NCBI RefSeq assembly: GCF_000276605.1 | Contig: NZ_AKJX01000265.1 | Coordinates: forward strand, 1-35,879 | Direction: 5' to 3' | DNA length: 35,879 nt | From: Acidovorax sp. CF316 | GTDB taxonomy: Bacteria > Pseudomonadota > Gammaproteobacteria > Burkholderiales > Burkholderiaceae_C | Shown here: positions 1-8,097 of the stretch, piece after piece | Layout: every line of letters starts with the position of its first letter | How positions within the stretch are numbered: position 1 is the first letter of the stretch | Notes under the pieces: generated by a model | Seen by the model: only the letters and a program-made list of their open reading frames with translations | What the model was told of the DNA's origin: nothing | Databases searched by the model: none | Position numbers and translations under genes: made by a program

Positions 1-587
1 GGCTGGATGCCGCGCGCCAGCGCCAGCCACACCAGCAGCACCGCCAGCGGCAGGATCACGAACTGCGGCAGCATCACGCCCTTGATGATTTCGGTGGCCA
101 GCACGCTGCGCTTCTCGCGCGTCTCGGCCACCTGCACCAGCGCCAGGGGGCTGTCCTTCAAGGGCAGGCGCACCCAGATGTAGGCCACGCGGATGTCGAT
201 GCCGCGCAGCTCGGCATCGCGCAGCCGCACCTCGCCGGGCATGGGCACTTCGTCGGAAGGGGGTGCCGGCAGTTCGCGCTCGCCCGAGAGGAACTCGCCG
301 CTCACGCCCTTGACCTGGTAGTACACCACGTCGGAATCGTCGGCACGCAGGATTTCGCTGGCCGGCTGGGGCAGGTTGAACTGCACGGCCCCTTTTTGCA
401 CGCCCACGAGCTGGGCCAGGGCATGGGCGTTGTACTCCAGCGCCCGGTCGAACGGCTTGTTGGCCAGGCCCTGGGCCACCAGCCAGGTCAGCGCCAGGCT
501 CACGGGCCACAGCAGCAGCAGCGGGGTGAGCATCCAGTCCAGGATCTCGCCGAACAGGGAGCGCTGCTCGCGCTGGAAGATTTTCAA
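1..587 (-). CDS. TctE-like sensor histidine kinase, N-terminal part (runs off left edge)
   Basis: This is the sensor partner of the response regulator just upstream. Translating the minus strand gives about 195 residues beginning KIFQREQRSLFGEILDWM. A membrane helix at about residues 20-40 (LTPLLLLWPVSLALTWLVA) is followed by a periplasmic domain of about 130 residues and a second helix at about 175-193 (MLPQFVILPLAVLLVWLAL). This resembles the 2CSK_N sensor domain of TctE-type kinases. HAMP, His-box and ATPase domains lie outside the window. The start is inferred as TTG at 587-585, because the regulator's in-frame TAG (593-591) blocks any earlier start; the next Met is residue 19, inside the first helix. 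The two genes are therefore 3 nt apart and probably translationally coupled. The ligand, perhaps a carboxylate as for TctDE, is inference. Confidence 0.8.
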   Translation of the reverse strand, partial: MKIFQREQRSLFGEILDWMLTPLLLLWPVSLALTWLVAQGLANKPFDRALEYNAHALAQLVGVQKGAVQFNLPQPASEILRADDSDVVYYQVKGVSGEFLSGERELPAPPSDEVPMPGEVRLRDAELRGIDIRVAYIWVRLPLKDSPLALVQVAETREKRSVLATEIIKGVMLPQFVILPLAVLLVWLALARGIQ

Positions 588-590
588 GGA

Positions 591-1265
591 CTAGCCCGGG
601 ATCTTTTCGAGGCAGTAACCCAGGCCGCGCACCGTGGCAATGCGGATCGGGCCGCGCTCGATCTTCTTGCGCAGGCGGTGGATGTAGACCTCGATGGCGT
701 TGTTGCTCACCTCCTCGCCCCATTCGCACAGGCGCTCGACCAACTGCTCCTTGCTCACCAGGCGCCCGGCGCGCTGCAGCAGCACCTCCAGCAGGCCGAG
801 CTCGCGCGCGGACAGCTCCACCATCTTGCCGTCGATGGTGGCCACCCGGCCGGCCTGGTCGTAGACCAGCGGGCCATGCTTGATGGCGCTGCTGGTGCCG
901 CCCATGCCGCGGCGCGTGAGGGCGCGCACGCGCGCTTCGAGCTCCTGCAGGCTGAAGGGCTTGGCCATGTAGTCGTCGGCGCCGAAATCCAGGCCCTTGA
1001 CGCGCTCTTCCACGCTGTCGGCCGCGGTGAGGATCAGCACCGGCAGGGCCGAGCCCCGGCTGCGCAGCTTCTTGAGCACCTCCAGCCCGTGCATGCGCGG
1101 CAGGCCCAGGTCCAGGATCAGGAGGTCGAACTCGTTGTTGGTCAGCAGCGCGGCATCGGCCTCGCTGCCGCTGGCCACGTGGTCCACCACGGCACCGGAG
1201 CTGCGCAAGGTGCGCAGCAGGCCATCGGCCAGCACCTGGTCGTCTTCGGCAATGAGGATGCGCAT
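591..1265 (-). CDS. OmpR-family response regulator, TctD-like
   Basis: A DNA-binding response regulator of 224 residues. The receiver domain (about 1-118) has the acidic pair EDD at 7-9, the phosphoacceptor Asp near residue 52 in LLILDLGLP, and the conserved Lys in YMAKPF near 102. The OmpR/PhoB winged helix (about 128-222) ends with the recognition-helix segment NNAIEVYIHRLRKKIE and the beta-hairpin RGLGYCLEK. The start is ATG at 1265, preceded on the minus strand by AGGAG at normal spacing; the frame stays open upstream, but that extension has no homologous look. It is the first gene of a pair with the TTG-initiated kinase 3 nt downstream, and is divergent from a second regulator across 150 bp. 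Confidence 0.93.
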   Translation of the reverse strand: MRILIAEDDQVLADGLLRTLRSSGAVVDHVASGSEADAALLTNNEFDLLILDLGLPRMHGLEVLKKLRSRGSALPVLILTAADSVEERVKGLDFGADDYMAKPFSLQELEARVRALTRRGMGGTSSAIKHGPLVYDQAGRVATIDGKMVELSARELGLLEVLLQRAGRLVSKEQLVERLCEWGEEVSNNAIEVYIHRLRKKIERGPIRIATVRGLGYCLEKIPG

Positions 1266-1415
1266 GCGGGTGTCTCCTGGTGGGCGGCCTGTAGGGCAGG
1301 TTCTTGGGTTGGATTCTAGGGCGTGCCATCGGTTCAGTGCCGGCCCTCGCCGGTTGGCGCCGAAAGCGCGCGGCCTTTGGCTGGGTGCAAGCCTGGCGCA
1401 TGGACAATGCGCGCC

Positions 1416-2075
1416 ATGCACATCCTGCTCATCGAAGACGACCTGGACCTGGGGCAGGCGCTGCTGCAGGCCCTGCAGCTCGATGGCTTCACCGTGCAAT
1501 GGCTGCGCAGCGCGGCGGCGACGCCGCCCGTGCCCGATGCCGACGAGGTGGCCGCGGTGCTGCTCGACCAGACCTTGCCCGACGGCCAGGGCATGGCGCT
1601 GCTGCGCCGCTGGCGCCGCGCTGGCCTGGCGCTGCCCGTGATCGTGATCACGGCCCGCACGGCGCTGCAGGACCGGATCGACGGCCTGGACGGCGGGGCC
1701 GATGACTATGTGCTCAAGCCCTTCCATGTACCCGAGCTGCTGTCCCGGCTGCATGCCGTGCTGCGGCGCAGCGCCCGGCAGACCAGCGACGAGTGGATGC
1801 TGGGCGCCCTGCGGATCGCACCGCGGCGGCACGAAGCCTGGCTGGAAGAGGTACCCCTGGCGCTGTCGCCGCGCGAATTCCGGCTGCTGCTGGAGCTGGC
1901 GCGCGAGCCCGGCACGGTCATCGCCAAGAACGTGCTGGCCCAGCGGCTCGAACCGCTGGGCGATGCCCTGGACGCCGCCACGCTGGAGGTGCATGTCTCC
2001 AACCTGCGCAAGAAGATCGGCGCGGAGCGCATCGCCACCGTGCGCGGCGTGGGCTACCGGCTGCAGCAGCCATGA
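1416..2075 (+). CDS. OmpR-family response regulator, QseB/PmrA-like
   Basis: A 219-residue transcription regulator. The receiver domain starts MHILLIEDD with phosphoacceptor Asp51 (LLDQTLPDG) and the switch Lys in DDYVLKPF. The C-terminal winged helix ends LEVHVSNLRKKIGAERIATV and RGVGYRL. This start is preferred over upstream in-frame codons because the receiver fold begins exactly here. The stop overlaps the following kinase start in an ATGA (2072-2075), so the pair is translationally coupled. The 150 bp shared with the divergent TctD-like regulator must hold both promoters; I see no convincing direct-repeat box there. The stimulus is unknown. Confidence 0.92.
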   Translation: MHILLIEDDLDLGQALLQALQLDGFTVQWLRSAAATPPVPDADEVAAVLLDQTLPDGQGMALLRRWRRAGLALPVIVITARTALQDRIDGLDGGADDYVLKPFHVPELLSRLHAVLRRSARQTSDEWMLGALRIAPRRHEAWLEEVPLALSPREFRLLLELAREPGTVIAKNVLAQRLEPLGDALDAATLEVHVSNLRKKIGAERIATVRGVGYRLQQP

Positions 2076-3472
2076 CGGCGCCGGCGCTGCGGCCACGTTG
2101 GTGGGGCCCCAGCCTCACGCGCCGGACCTTGCTGGCCCTGCTGGCGGCCATGGCGCTGGTATGGCTGGTGCTGCTGGCCCAGGAGGCTCGCAACCACTAC
2201 GCAGCGATGGACGGCAACCCGGGGGTGCGCCAGCTGGCCCAGGGCCTGGCGGTCCCTCTGAAGGCCATGCCCGATGTGGTCGAGGCGCGGGCGCTCGTGC
2301 GCGGCATGGCCCAGGCCCTGAATGCCATGCGCACCGACGTGGCCCTGCTGCAGGGCGATACAGTCGTGCTGCAACTGCAGGACGCGCAGGGACGGCTGGT
2401 GCACAGCAGCGCTGCCGAGTTGCCCGGGGTGGCCCTGGCCGGGCCGTCGGGCCATGCGCCCATGGAGATTGCCGGCCGAATCTACTGGGCGGCCTGGGAA
2501 TCCGCCGGCGCCTGGCGCGTGCTGGTGGCCGAGCCGCGCCTGTCCGATGCGCGCCTGCTGGGCTTCATGGGCGAAGACCTGGCGATGTCGGTGCTGCTGG
2601 CGCTGCCCCTGGTGGGCCTGCCCTTGTGGCTGGCCGTGCGCACCGGCCTGCGCCCGCTGGAAAGGCTGGGGGCGCAGATTGCCGCGCGCTCGGCGCAGGA
2701 CCTGCGGCCCTTGCAGAACCTGCCGGCCGAGCGGGAGTTGCGGGGGCTGGCCCAGGCCTTCGACGCCTTGCTGGGCCGGCTGCGCGGGCACCTGGCGCGT
2801 GAGAAAGCCCTGGTGCACGACGCGGCCCACGAATTGCGCACGCCGATGGCGGTGATCGCCGCCCAGGCCCATGTCCTGCTGCAGGCACCGGAGGGGCCGG
2901 TGCGCGCGCAGGCCGCCGACGCCCTGGTGCAGGCCCTGCAGCGTGCAGCGCACCTGAGCGAGCAATTGCTCACCCTGGCGGCACTGGAGGAGTCCCCCAG
3001 CCTGCGGGCGGGCCCACTGGACCTGGTGGCCCTGCTCCAGGATTGCGTGGTGCAGCGCAGCCCCTGGGCCGACGGCCTGGGCGTGGAGCTGTCCCTGGAG
3101 GCACCGGAACGCTGGGTGCTGCCGCTTGACCGCCAACTGCTGTGGTCGGCGCTGGGCAATGTGCTGGACAACGCCCTGCGGCACGGATGCGGGCCAGGCG
3201 CCGGGCGCGAGGTGCTGGTGCGGGCCACGCAGGAGGGCGCGGAGGTGGTGGTCTGGATTGCGGACGACGGGCCGGGCATCGGTGTGGACGAACAGGCGCA
3301 GGTGTTCGAGCGCTTCTGGCGCTCGCCGCGCGCGCGCAGCAGCGGATCGGGCCTGGGGCTCACCATCGCGCAGCAGGCCGTGGCCCACCTGGGCGGCAGC
3401 GTCACCCTGGGGCCAGGCCTGCACGGGCGCGGCGTGGGGTTCACGCTGCGCTGGCCCATGTCCTTTGGCTGA
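2072..3472 (+). CDS. Sensor histidine kinase, QseC/PmrB-like
   Basis: A membrane histidine kinase of 466 residues, partner of the preceding regulator. TM1 is at about 18-37 (RTLLALLAAMALVWLVLLA), a periplasmic region follows to about 165, and TM2 is at about 170-190 (LAMSVLLALPLVGLPLWLAV). HAMP and linker follow, then the phosphoacceptor His253 in HDAAHELRTPMA. The ATPase domain shows the N box (NVLDNALRHG), G1 (DDGPGIG), F box (FERFWR) and G2 (GSGLGLTIA). All catalytic elements are intact. The ATG overlaps the regulator's TGA. The periplasmic region is too short and unspecific to name a ligand; QseC/PmrB likeness rests on architecture only. Confidence 0.92.
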   Translation: MTAPALRPRWWGPSLTRRTLLALLAAMALVWLVLLAQEARNHYAAMDGNPGVRQLAQGLAVPLKAMPDVVEARALVRGMAQALNAMRTDVALLQGDTVVLQLQDAQGRLVHSSAAELPGVALAGPSGHAPMEIAGRIYWAAWESAGAWRVLVAEPRLSDARLLGFMGEDLAMSVLLALPLVGLPLWLAVRTGLRPLERLGAQIAARSAQDLRPLQNLPAERELRGLAQAFDALLGRLRGHLAREKALVHDAAHELRTPMAVIAAQAHVLLQAPEGPVRAQAADALVQALQRAAHLSEQLLTLAALEESPSLRAGPLDLVALLQDCVVQRSPWADGLGVELSLEAPERWVLPLDRQLLWSALGNVLDNALRHGCGPGAGREVLVRATQEGAEVVVWIADDGPGIGVDEQAQVFERFWRSPRARSSGSGLGLTIAQQAVAHLGGSVTLGPGLHGRGVGFTLRWPMSFG

Positions 3473-3526
3473 GCCCAAGGTTCGGGTTCCAACAATCGGG
3501 CATCTTCTTTTTTTGTACGAGATGCC

Positions 3527-4723
3527 ATGCAGCTTCCGATCCTTCCCGCGGCGCCCCGTGCCGCCCTCCCTCGCCGCCAGTGGCTGGCTTTCGTGGGGCT
3601 GGGTACCCTGCTCACCGCCTGTGGGGGCAGTGGGGGTGAGCCCCTCCTTCTCGATCCGGAACAGGCGGACCTGCAGTCCCGCGCCAGCGATCTGGTGACC
3701 GAGGGGCTGGTCGGCACCGCCGTGGGCTGGGCCGATGTCCGTGAGGTCCGCACGGCGGTGGCCGGCCTGCGCCGCCTGGGGGGCCGTGCACTGCTGGAGC
3801 CGGGCGACCTGATGGCCATCGGCTCCAACACCAAGGCCATGACGGCCTGCGTGGCGGCCAGCGTGGTGGACCAGGGGCTGCTGCGCTGGGACAGCACGCT
3901 GGCGCAGGTGCTGCCTGAACTGGCCCGCGACGCGCTACCCGCCTACCGCCACATCACGCTGCGGGCTCTGCTGGACCACCGTGCCGGTGTCATGGCCTTC
4001 ACGGCCCCGGCGGACATTGGCCTGTTCGAGCAGCAGGCCGGGGAGCCGGTGCTGGTGGGGCTGCAGCAGCCTGCCGAGGTCGAGGCGTTCTTTCTGCGCT
4101 GGCTGCTGCAGCAGCCGCCCATCCCTGCCACGGGGGCGTTGCCGGGCTATGCCTACTCCAACGCCGGCTATGCACTGGCGGCCCGGATGCTGCGCGCTGC
4201 CACGGGCCTCGGCTGGGCAGACCTGCTGCGCCAGCGCGTTGCCCAACCCCTGGGCCTGGCCCTGTTCGTGGGTGCCCCCCTGCGCCATGGGGGCCACCAG
4301 CCCCAGGGCCACGAGGTCGTGGGTGGGCGCCTGCAGCCCCAGGCCCTGCCCGAGGCGCCGGAGCGGGCCTGGTTCGAGATCCTGGAACCCGCCGGAGCGG
4401 TGAGCCTGACCGTGCGCGACGATGCCCTGTGGCTGCAGTGGCACCTGCGGGCCCTGCGCGGCGAGGCCACACCCCTGCCCCGAAGCTATGTGCAGGCGCT
4501 GCAGGGGCTGGGCCGCACACCGGCCGACAACTATGTGCTGGGCTGGGTGGCGCAGACCGAGCAGGGTTCGGGGTGGCTGGTGCACACCGGGCAGACGCTG
4601 GGATTCCAGGCCGTCTCCGTCGTGGCCCTGGACGGATCCCGTGCCGGCCTGGCCCATTCCAACACGGCCACCGACGACAGCCTGGTGCGGCTGTTCGAGG
4701 CCGTCACCGGGCTGCTGTCCTGA
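3527..4723 (+). CDS. Serine hydrolase of the beta-lactamase / PBP fold, lipoprotein
   Basis: A 398-residue serine hydrolase of the class C beta-lactamase / DD-peptidase fold (PF00144 type). The N-terminus has a twin-arginine-like RRQWLAF and a lipobox LLTAC at about residue 32, so it should be an exported lipoprotein. Catalytic motifs are in order: SNTK (Ser100, Lys103), YSN (Tyr210-Asn212) and HTG (His353-Gly355), where the HxG variant in place of KTG is typical of esterase- or peptidase-like members. It could be an esterase, D-aminopeptidase or cell-wall peptidase; the sequence does not decide, and antibiotic hydrolysis is not implied. It ends 8 bp from the convergent amidohydrolase gene. 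A T-run at 3508-3514 lies just upstream but lacks a good stem. Confidence 0.85.
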   Translation: MQLPILPAAPRAALPRRQWLAFVGLGTLLTACGGSGGEPLLLDPEQADLQSRASDLVTEGLVGTAVGWADVREVRTAVAGLRRLGGRALLEPGDLMAIGSNTKAMTACVAASVVDQGLLRWDSTLAQVLPELARDALPAYRHITLRALLDHRAGVMAFTAPADIGLFEQQAGEPVLVGLQQPAEVEAFFLRWLLQQPPIPATGALPGYAYSNAGYALAARMLRAATGLGWADLLRQRVAQPLGLALFVGAPLRHGGHQPQGHEVVGGRLQPQALPEAPERAWFEILEPAGAVSLTVRDDALWLQWHLRALRGEATPLPRSYVQALQGLGRTPADNYVLGWVAQTEQGSGWLVHTGQTLGFQAVSVVALDGSRAGLAHSNTATDDSLVRLFEAVTGLLS

Positions 4724-4731
4724 ACCGTCGG

Positions 4732-5661
4732 TCAGCGCGGGTCGTGCGCCAGCAGCTTGTCCACCAGCGCCCGCAGGTCGGTGCGCAGCCGTGCCATGCC
4801 CTCGGGGTGCTGGGCCAGGGTGGTCTCGTCCATGTACAGCCGGCGGTTGATCTCGAGCTGGATGCTGTGGCGGTGCGCAGCCGGGTCGCTGTAGCGGCGC
4901 ACCAGCTCCACGCCCTTGTAGGGGTGGTTGTGCTCCACGCTGTAGCCGCAGCCGCGCAGGTGTTCGCAGACCAGGGCCGAGAGGGCGGGGCTCGAAGTGG
5001 TGCCATCGCGGTCGCCGACGACGAAGTCGGCATGCACCAGGCCGGGGAAGTCGGTGGCGTGGCTGGCGGCCACGGCGGGCATGGAGTGGCAGTTGATGTG
5101 GATGCTGTAGCCGTGCCGTGCGTGCGCGGCATCGATGGCCTGCTGCACCGCGCCGTGGTAGGGGCGCCAGCAGCGCTCGATGCGCGCGCGCACCTCGTCC
5201 ACCGTGAGCAGGCGCTGGTAGATGGGTTCGCCTTCGTCGGTGAACTTCCAGATCAGGCCCTTGCCCAGGCGCACTTTGGAGAGCACGCGCGGGTCGGTGG
5301 AGATGGGGTCGGGCCACTCACCGTCGAGCAGCGTGGTGTCGAGTTCGGTGGTGTCGCGGTTGGCATCGAGGTAGATGCGCGGGAAGTGGGCTTCGACCCA
5401 GGCCACGCCCAGCGGCGGGGCGAAGTCGTAGATCTTTTCGACGTGGGTGTCTTCGGCGCGGCGCAGCGTGGGCAGCTCGCAGGCGGAGCCGAAATCGTCG
5501 GGGTAGCGGGTGCCGCTGTGCGGCGAGTCGAGCACCAGGGCGGTGGTGCCGGGCAGGTAGGTGAAGGTTGTCGCAGGCGCCAGCGGGGTGCCGGGGGAAC
5601 CGGTGGCACCGGGCTGGGCCTGCTGGAATCGTCGGTTGATCAGTTTCAAAGCGGCATGCAT
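4732..5661 (-). CDS. N-formylglutamate amidohydrolase family protein
   Basis: A 309-residue enzyme of the FGase family (PF05013), which hydrolyses N-formyl-L-glutamate to formate and glutamate, the last step of one histidine degradation route. Recognisable family blocks are LVLDSPHSGTRYPDDF near 42-57, HFPRIYLDANRD, the central metal-binding segment YSIHINCHSMPA, the histidine-containing VEHNHPYKGVELV, and QLEINRRLYMDE near the C-terminus. No hut genes are adjacent, so its role here could be in histidine catabolism or in removing N-formyl amino acids more generally. The start ATG at 5661 gives a product of usual family length. The gene is convergent with the lactamase-fold gene, 8 bp away. 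Confidence 0.87.
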   Translation of the reverse strand: MHAALKLINRRFQQAQPGATGSPGTPLAPATTFTYLPGTTALVLDSPHSGTRYPDDFGSACELPTLRRAEDTHVEKIYDFAPPLGVAWVEAHFPRIYLDANRDTTELDTTLLDGEWPDPISTDPRVLSKVRLGKGLIWKFTDEGEPIYQRLLTVDEVRARIERCWRPYHGAVQQAIDAAHARHGYSIHINCHSMPAVAASHATDFPGLVHADFVVGDRDGTTSSPALSALVCEHLRGCGYSVEHNHPYKGVELVRRYSDPAAHRHSIQLEINRRLYMDETTLAQHPEGMARLRTDLRALVDKLLAHDPR

Positions 5662-5797
5662 AGGCAGAGTGTGCGCAATAAGGGGCGGCTGGCCTAGCCG
5701 CCCGGACCGGTTGGAGACTATGGTTATCCCTGAAGGGATGCCATGGGCCTCACCAGCTAGGGCCTTTGCAGGCCCCCTGTCGGGGACCTGGGGAAAA

Positions 5798-6763
5798 TCA
5801 GTCCAGCGCGATCCTGGCGTAGGCCGCCACGCGCTTCATCTTCTCGATCTCGCGCACCAGCTGGGCCGAGAAGTCCTTGGGCGTGGTGCCCGAGGGGTAC
5901 AGGCCCTGGCCGGCCAGGCGCTCGCGCACCGCAGGTTCCTGCAATGCCTGCGCCACGGCCTGCTGGATGCGGTCCACGGCAGCCGCGGGCGTGCCGGCAG
6001 GGGCCACCAGGCCGAACCACGACGGGTCGTTGTTGTTGGCAAAACCCAGCTGCGCATAGGTGGGGACGTCCGGCAGCACGTCAAGCCGCGTGGGCCATGA
6101 GACCGCCAGCGCCTTGAGCTTGCCGGCCTTGATGTGCGGCAGCGAGGAGGCCACCTGGTCGAAGTACACGGCCACCTGTCCGGCCAGCACGTCGTTGATG
6201 GCCGGGCCTGCACCACGGTAGGGGATGTGCACCATGGAGGTGCCCGTGCTGCTCTTGAACAGCTCGCCCCACATATGGCCGATGGTGCCGTTGCCGGGCG
6301 TCGCGAACGACACGCGGCCGGGGTTGGCCTTGAGGTACTTCACCAGGTCGGCGAAGTCCTTGACGGGCAGTGCGGTCGGATTCACCACGACCACGCCGGG
6401 GGCCTTGACGATCTCGGTCACGCCCACGAAATCCTTGATCGGGTTGTAGGGCAGCTTGCTGTACACGGCCGGGTTCACGCCATGGGTGGACAAGGTGGCC
6501 ACGCCCAGCGTGAGGCCGTCGGCCGGGGCGCGCGCCACCTCCGCCATGCCGATGGAGCCGCCTGCGCCGGCGCGGTTGTCCAGCACCACGGGTTGCTTGA
6601 GGATGCGCACCAGCGACTCCTGCAGTGCGCGCACGGTGATGTCGGTGGCACCCCCGGGCGGAAAGGGCACGACGATGCGCAGAGGCTTGGCATCTTGCGC
6701 CAGGGATATTCCAGGAACGAAAGATGCGGCAGCCAGGGTGGTGAGCAGATGACGGCGTTTCAT
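5798..6763 (-). CDS. Bug-family (TctC-like) periplasmic substrate-binding protein
   Basis: A 321-residue tripartite tricarboxylate transporter-type receptor, a family greatly expanded in Burkholderiales. The signal peptide MKRRHLLTTLAAASFVPG followed by ISLAQ is cleaved near residue 22. The mature start KPLRIVVPFPPGGATDITVR is the Bug hallmark, followed by the ligand-loop segment DNRAGAGGSIG. The family binds carboxylates, with Asp ligands typical; the substrate cannot be told here. The membrane subunits TctA and TctB are absent nearby, as is common for orphan Bug proteins. It is divergent from a LysR regulator with a LysR box between them, so substrate-dependent control by that regulator is likely. 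AGGA precedes the ATG. Confidence 0.9.
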   Translation of the reverse strand: MKRRHLLTTLAAASFVPGISLAQDAKPLRIVVPFPPGGATDITVRALQESLVRILKQPVVLDNRAGAGGSIGMAEVARAPADGLTLGVATLSTHGVNPAVYSKLPYNPIKDFVGVTEIVKAPGVVVVNPTALPVKDFADLVKYLKANPGRVSFATPGNGTIGHMWGELFKSSTGTSMVHIPYRGAGPAINDVLAGQVAVYFDQVASSLPHIKAGKLKALAVSWPTRLDVLPDVPTYAQLGFANNNDPSWFGLVAPAGTPAAAVDRIQQAVAQALQEPAVRERLAGQGLYPSGTTPKDFSAQLVREIEKMKRVAAYARIALD

Positions 6764-6840
6764 GGGCGGTTTTCCTATGGAGGGGCTTTGAGGTTAATGG
6801 ATCCGGTACCCTCTACCAAGCAATGGATGTGCCTGATAAC

Positions 6841-6855
6841 ATTCCAATATGGAAT
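6841..6855. promoter_or_regulatory. LysR box between the Bug and LysR genes
   Basis: ATTCCA-ATA-TGGAAT is a perfect 6+3+6 inverted repeat that contains the T-N11-A signature of LysR-type regulators (T at 6842, A at 6854). It sits 17 bp upstream of the lysR ATG in the 108-bp divergent spacer, the classical place for autoregulation and activation of the divergent target. Confidence 0.7.
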
Positions 6856-6871
6856 GATTTGAGAACTTACT

Positions 6872-7801
6872 ATGTCGTCTCTTCGCCGCCTGTCTCCACC
6901 CCTGCACCTGCTGCGTGCGTTCTCCACCGTGACCCGGTTCGGGGGCGTCTCACGCGCAGCCGAAGCGCTGCACCTGACCCAGAGCGCTGTGAGCAAGCAG
7001 GTCAAGGAGCTGGAGGGCTGGGTGGGTGTGCCGCTGTTCGAGCGCAGCCGCAAGCGCCTGGCCCTGACCCCGGCGGGCGAGCGCTATGAAAAGGCCGTGC
7101 GCGCCGTGCTCGCGCAGCTCGAAGCGGCCACGCTGGAGCTGATCACCAGCGACGATGGGGGTGGCGCGCTGCACCTGTCGAGCCTGCCGACCTTCGCGGC
7201 CAAGTGGCTCATCCCGCGGCTGCCGCAGTTCCAGCAGCAGCACCCGCAGGTCACGCTGCACTTCGTGCCCTATGTGCACAGCTACAACTTCGAGCGGCCC
7301 GAGCTCGATTGCGCCATCCTCTTCGGCGACGGCCACTGGCCTGGAGCCCATGCCCACTACCTCACGGGTCAGGACGTGGCGCTGATCGCACCGCGCACCC
7401 GCGTGGCGGACTGGGCCATCGACCACCCGCGCGATGTGGCGCGCCACACCTTGCTGCGCCATGTCACGGTGCCCGAGGCCTGGCTGCGCTGGAGCGAAAC
7501 GCATGGGGTGCAGGGGCTCAACCCGCTGGCCGGCCCGCAGTTCGACCAGTTCCAGTCGATGATCCGTGCGGTGATGGCCGGCATGGGCCTGGCACTGGTG
7601 CCGCGCTGCCTGGTGCAGGACGAGATCACCAGCGGCCTGGTGCGCGAGCCCCTGCCCGGCTGCGGCTACCAGAGCGAGGTGGGCTACTGGTTCTGCTACC
7701 CCGAGGGGCGCAACCAGCTGCAGACCCTGCAGCAGTTCCGTCAGTGGCTGCTGGCTTGTGCCGAGCCTGCGTCCGCCGCTGCACTGCTGCCGCCTGCATA
7801 G
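6872..7801 (+). CDS. LysR-family transcriptional regulator (GcvA-like)
   Basis: A 309-residue LysR regulator. The N-terminal winged helix (about 9-68) contains HLLRAFSTVTRFGGVSRAAE and the recognition helix LTQSAVSKQVKELE, followed by PLFERSRKRLALTPAGE. The long linker helix (about 70-92) leads to a periplasmic-binding-protein-like effector domain (about 95-300) in which GDGHWPG and LVPRCLVQDEI resemble the GcvA/AmpR branch. It is divergent from the Bug gene and separated from it by an obvious LysR box, so the Bug gene and its own gene are the most likely targets. The effector is unknown; a carboxylate bound by the Bug protein is a reasonable guess. Confidence 0.92.
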   Translation: MSSLRRLSPPLHLLRAFSTVTRFGGVSRAAEALHLTQSAVSKQVKELEGWVGVPLFERSRKRLALTPAGERYEKAVRAVLAQLEAATLELITSDDGGGALHLSSLPTFAAKWLIPRLPQFQQQHPQVTLHFVPYVHSYNFERPELDCAILFGDGHWPGAHAHYLTGQDVALIAPRTRVADWAIDHPRDVARHTLLRHVTVPEAWLRWSETHGVQGLNPLAGPQFDQFQSMIRAVMAGMGLALVPRCLVQDEITSGLVREPLPGCGYQSEVGYWFCYPEGRNQLQTLQQFRQWLLACAEPASAAALLPPA

Positions 7802-7820
7802 GCAGCTTGGCTGGCCCAGG

Positions 7821-7864
7821 GTCAACTGTTGTTGACGGATTTCGAGTCGTCAACTACAGTTGAC
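7821..7864 (+). promoter_or_regulatory. Promoter with two identical-arm operators, probably giving a leaderless mRNA
   Basis: Two palindromes with the same half-sites, GTCAAC-N4-GTTGAC, lie at 7821-7836 and 7849-7864, with starts 28 bp apart. The promoter is built from them: -35 TTGACG (7832-7837) uses the right arm of the first, and -10 TACAGT (7855-7860) uses the spacer and arm of the second, with an exact 17-bp gap. Initiation would fall at about 7866-7868, which is the A of the ATG at 7868. No Shine-Dalgarno sequence is present. An autorepressor binding both sites would cover the whole promoter. Confidence 0.7.
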
Positions 7865-7867
7865 GTC

Positions 7868-8080
7868 ATGCAGGCACTCCCCTCCCTTCCGTCGCCCGAA
7901 GATCCCGAAGCCGCGCTCGCTTCCGTGGTGGCCTTGCGCCAGATGGCCGACCGGCTCGAGGCCAATGCCGTCGCTGCGGCGCTGCGGCAGGGCTGGTCCT
8001 GGGCGCAGATCGCGCAGGCGCTGGGTGTCAGCAAGCAGGCCGCGCACAAGCGGCTGTCCGCCCATGTCCCCCGATCCTGA
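7868..8080 (+). CDS. Small helix-turn-helix protein, probable autoregulator
   Basis: A 70-residue protein beginning MQALPSLPSPEDPE. Residues about 20-38 form a charged helix and about 42-66 a helix-turn-helix (WSWAQIAQALGVSKQAAHKR). There is no other domain. The ATG at 7868 is chosen because the paired-operator promoter ends exactly before it; a TTG 39 nt upstream would lie inside the first operator. The next gene, a Clp-N-domain protein, starts 17 nt after the stop with its own strong ribosome site. I infer that this protein binds the two GTCAAC-N4-GTTGAC sites and controls the two-gene operon. Family function is not established to my knowledge. Confidence 0.8.
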   Translation: MQALPSLPSPEDPEAALASVVALRQMADRLEANAVAAALRQGWSWAQIAQALGVSKQAAHKRLSAHVPRS

Positions 8081-8097
8081 GACAAAGGAGTTCCACC

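Noticed and set aside
3501..3515. Rho-independent terminator after the QseC-like kinase
   Set aside because: There is a seven-T run but no convincing GC-rich stem directly before it.
3527..4723. Antibiotic-resistance beta-lactamase
   Set aside because: The fold is shared by many esterases and peptidases; HTG in place of KTG and the lipoprotein signal do not point to AmpC.
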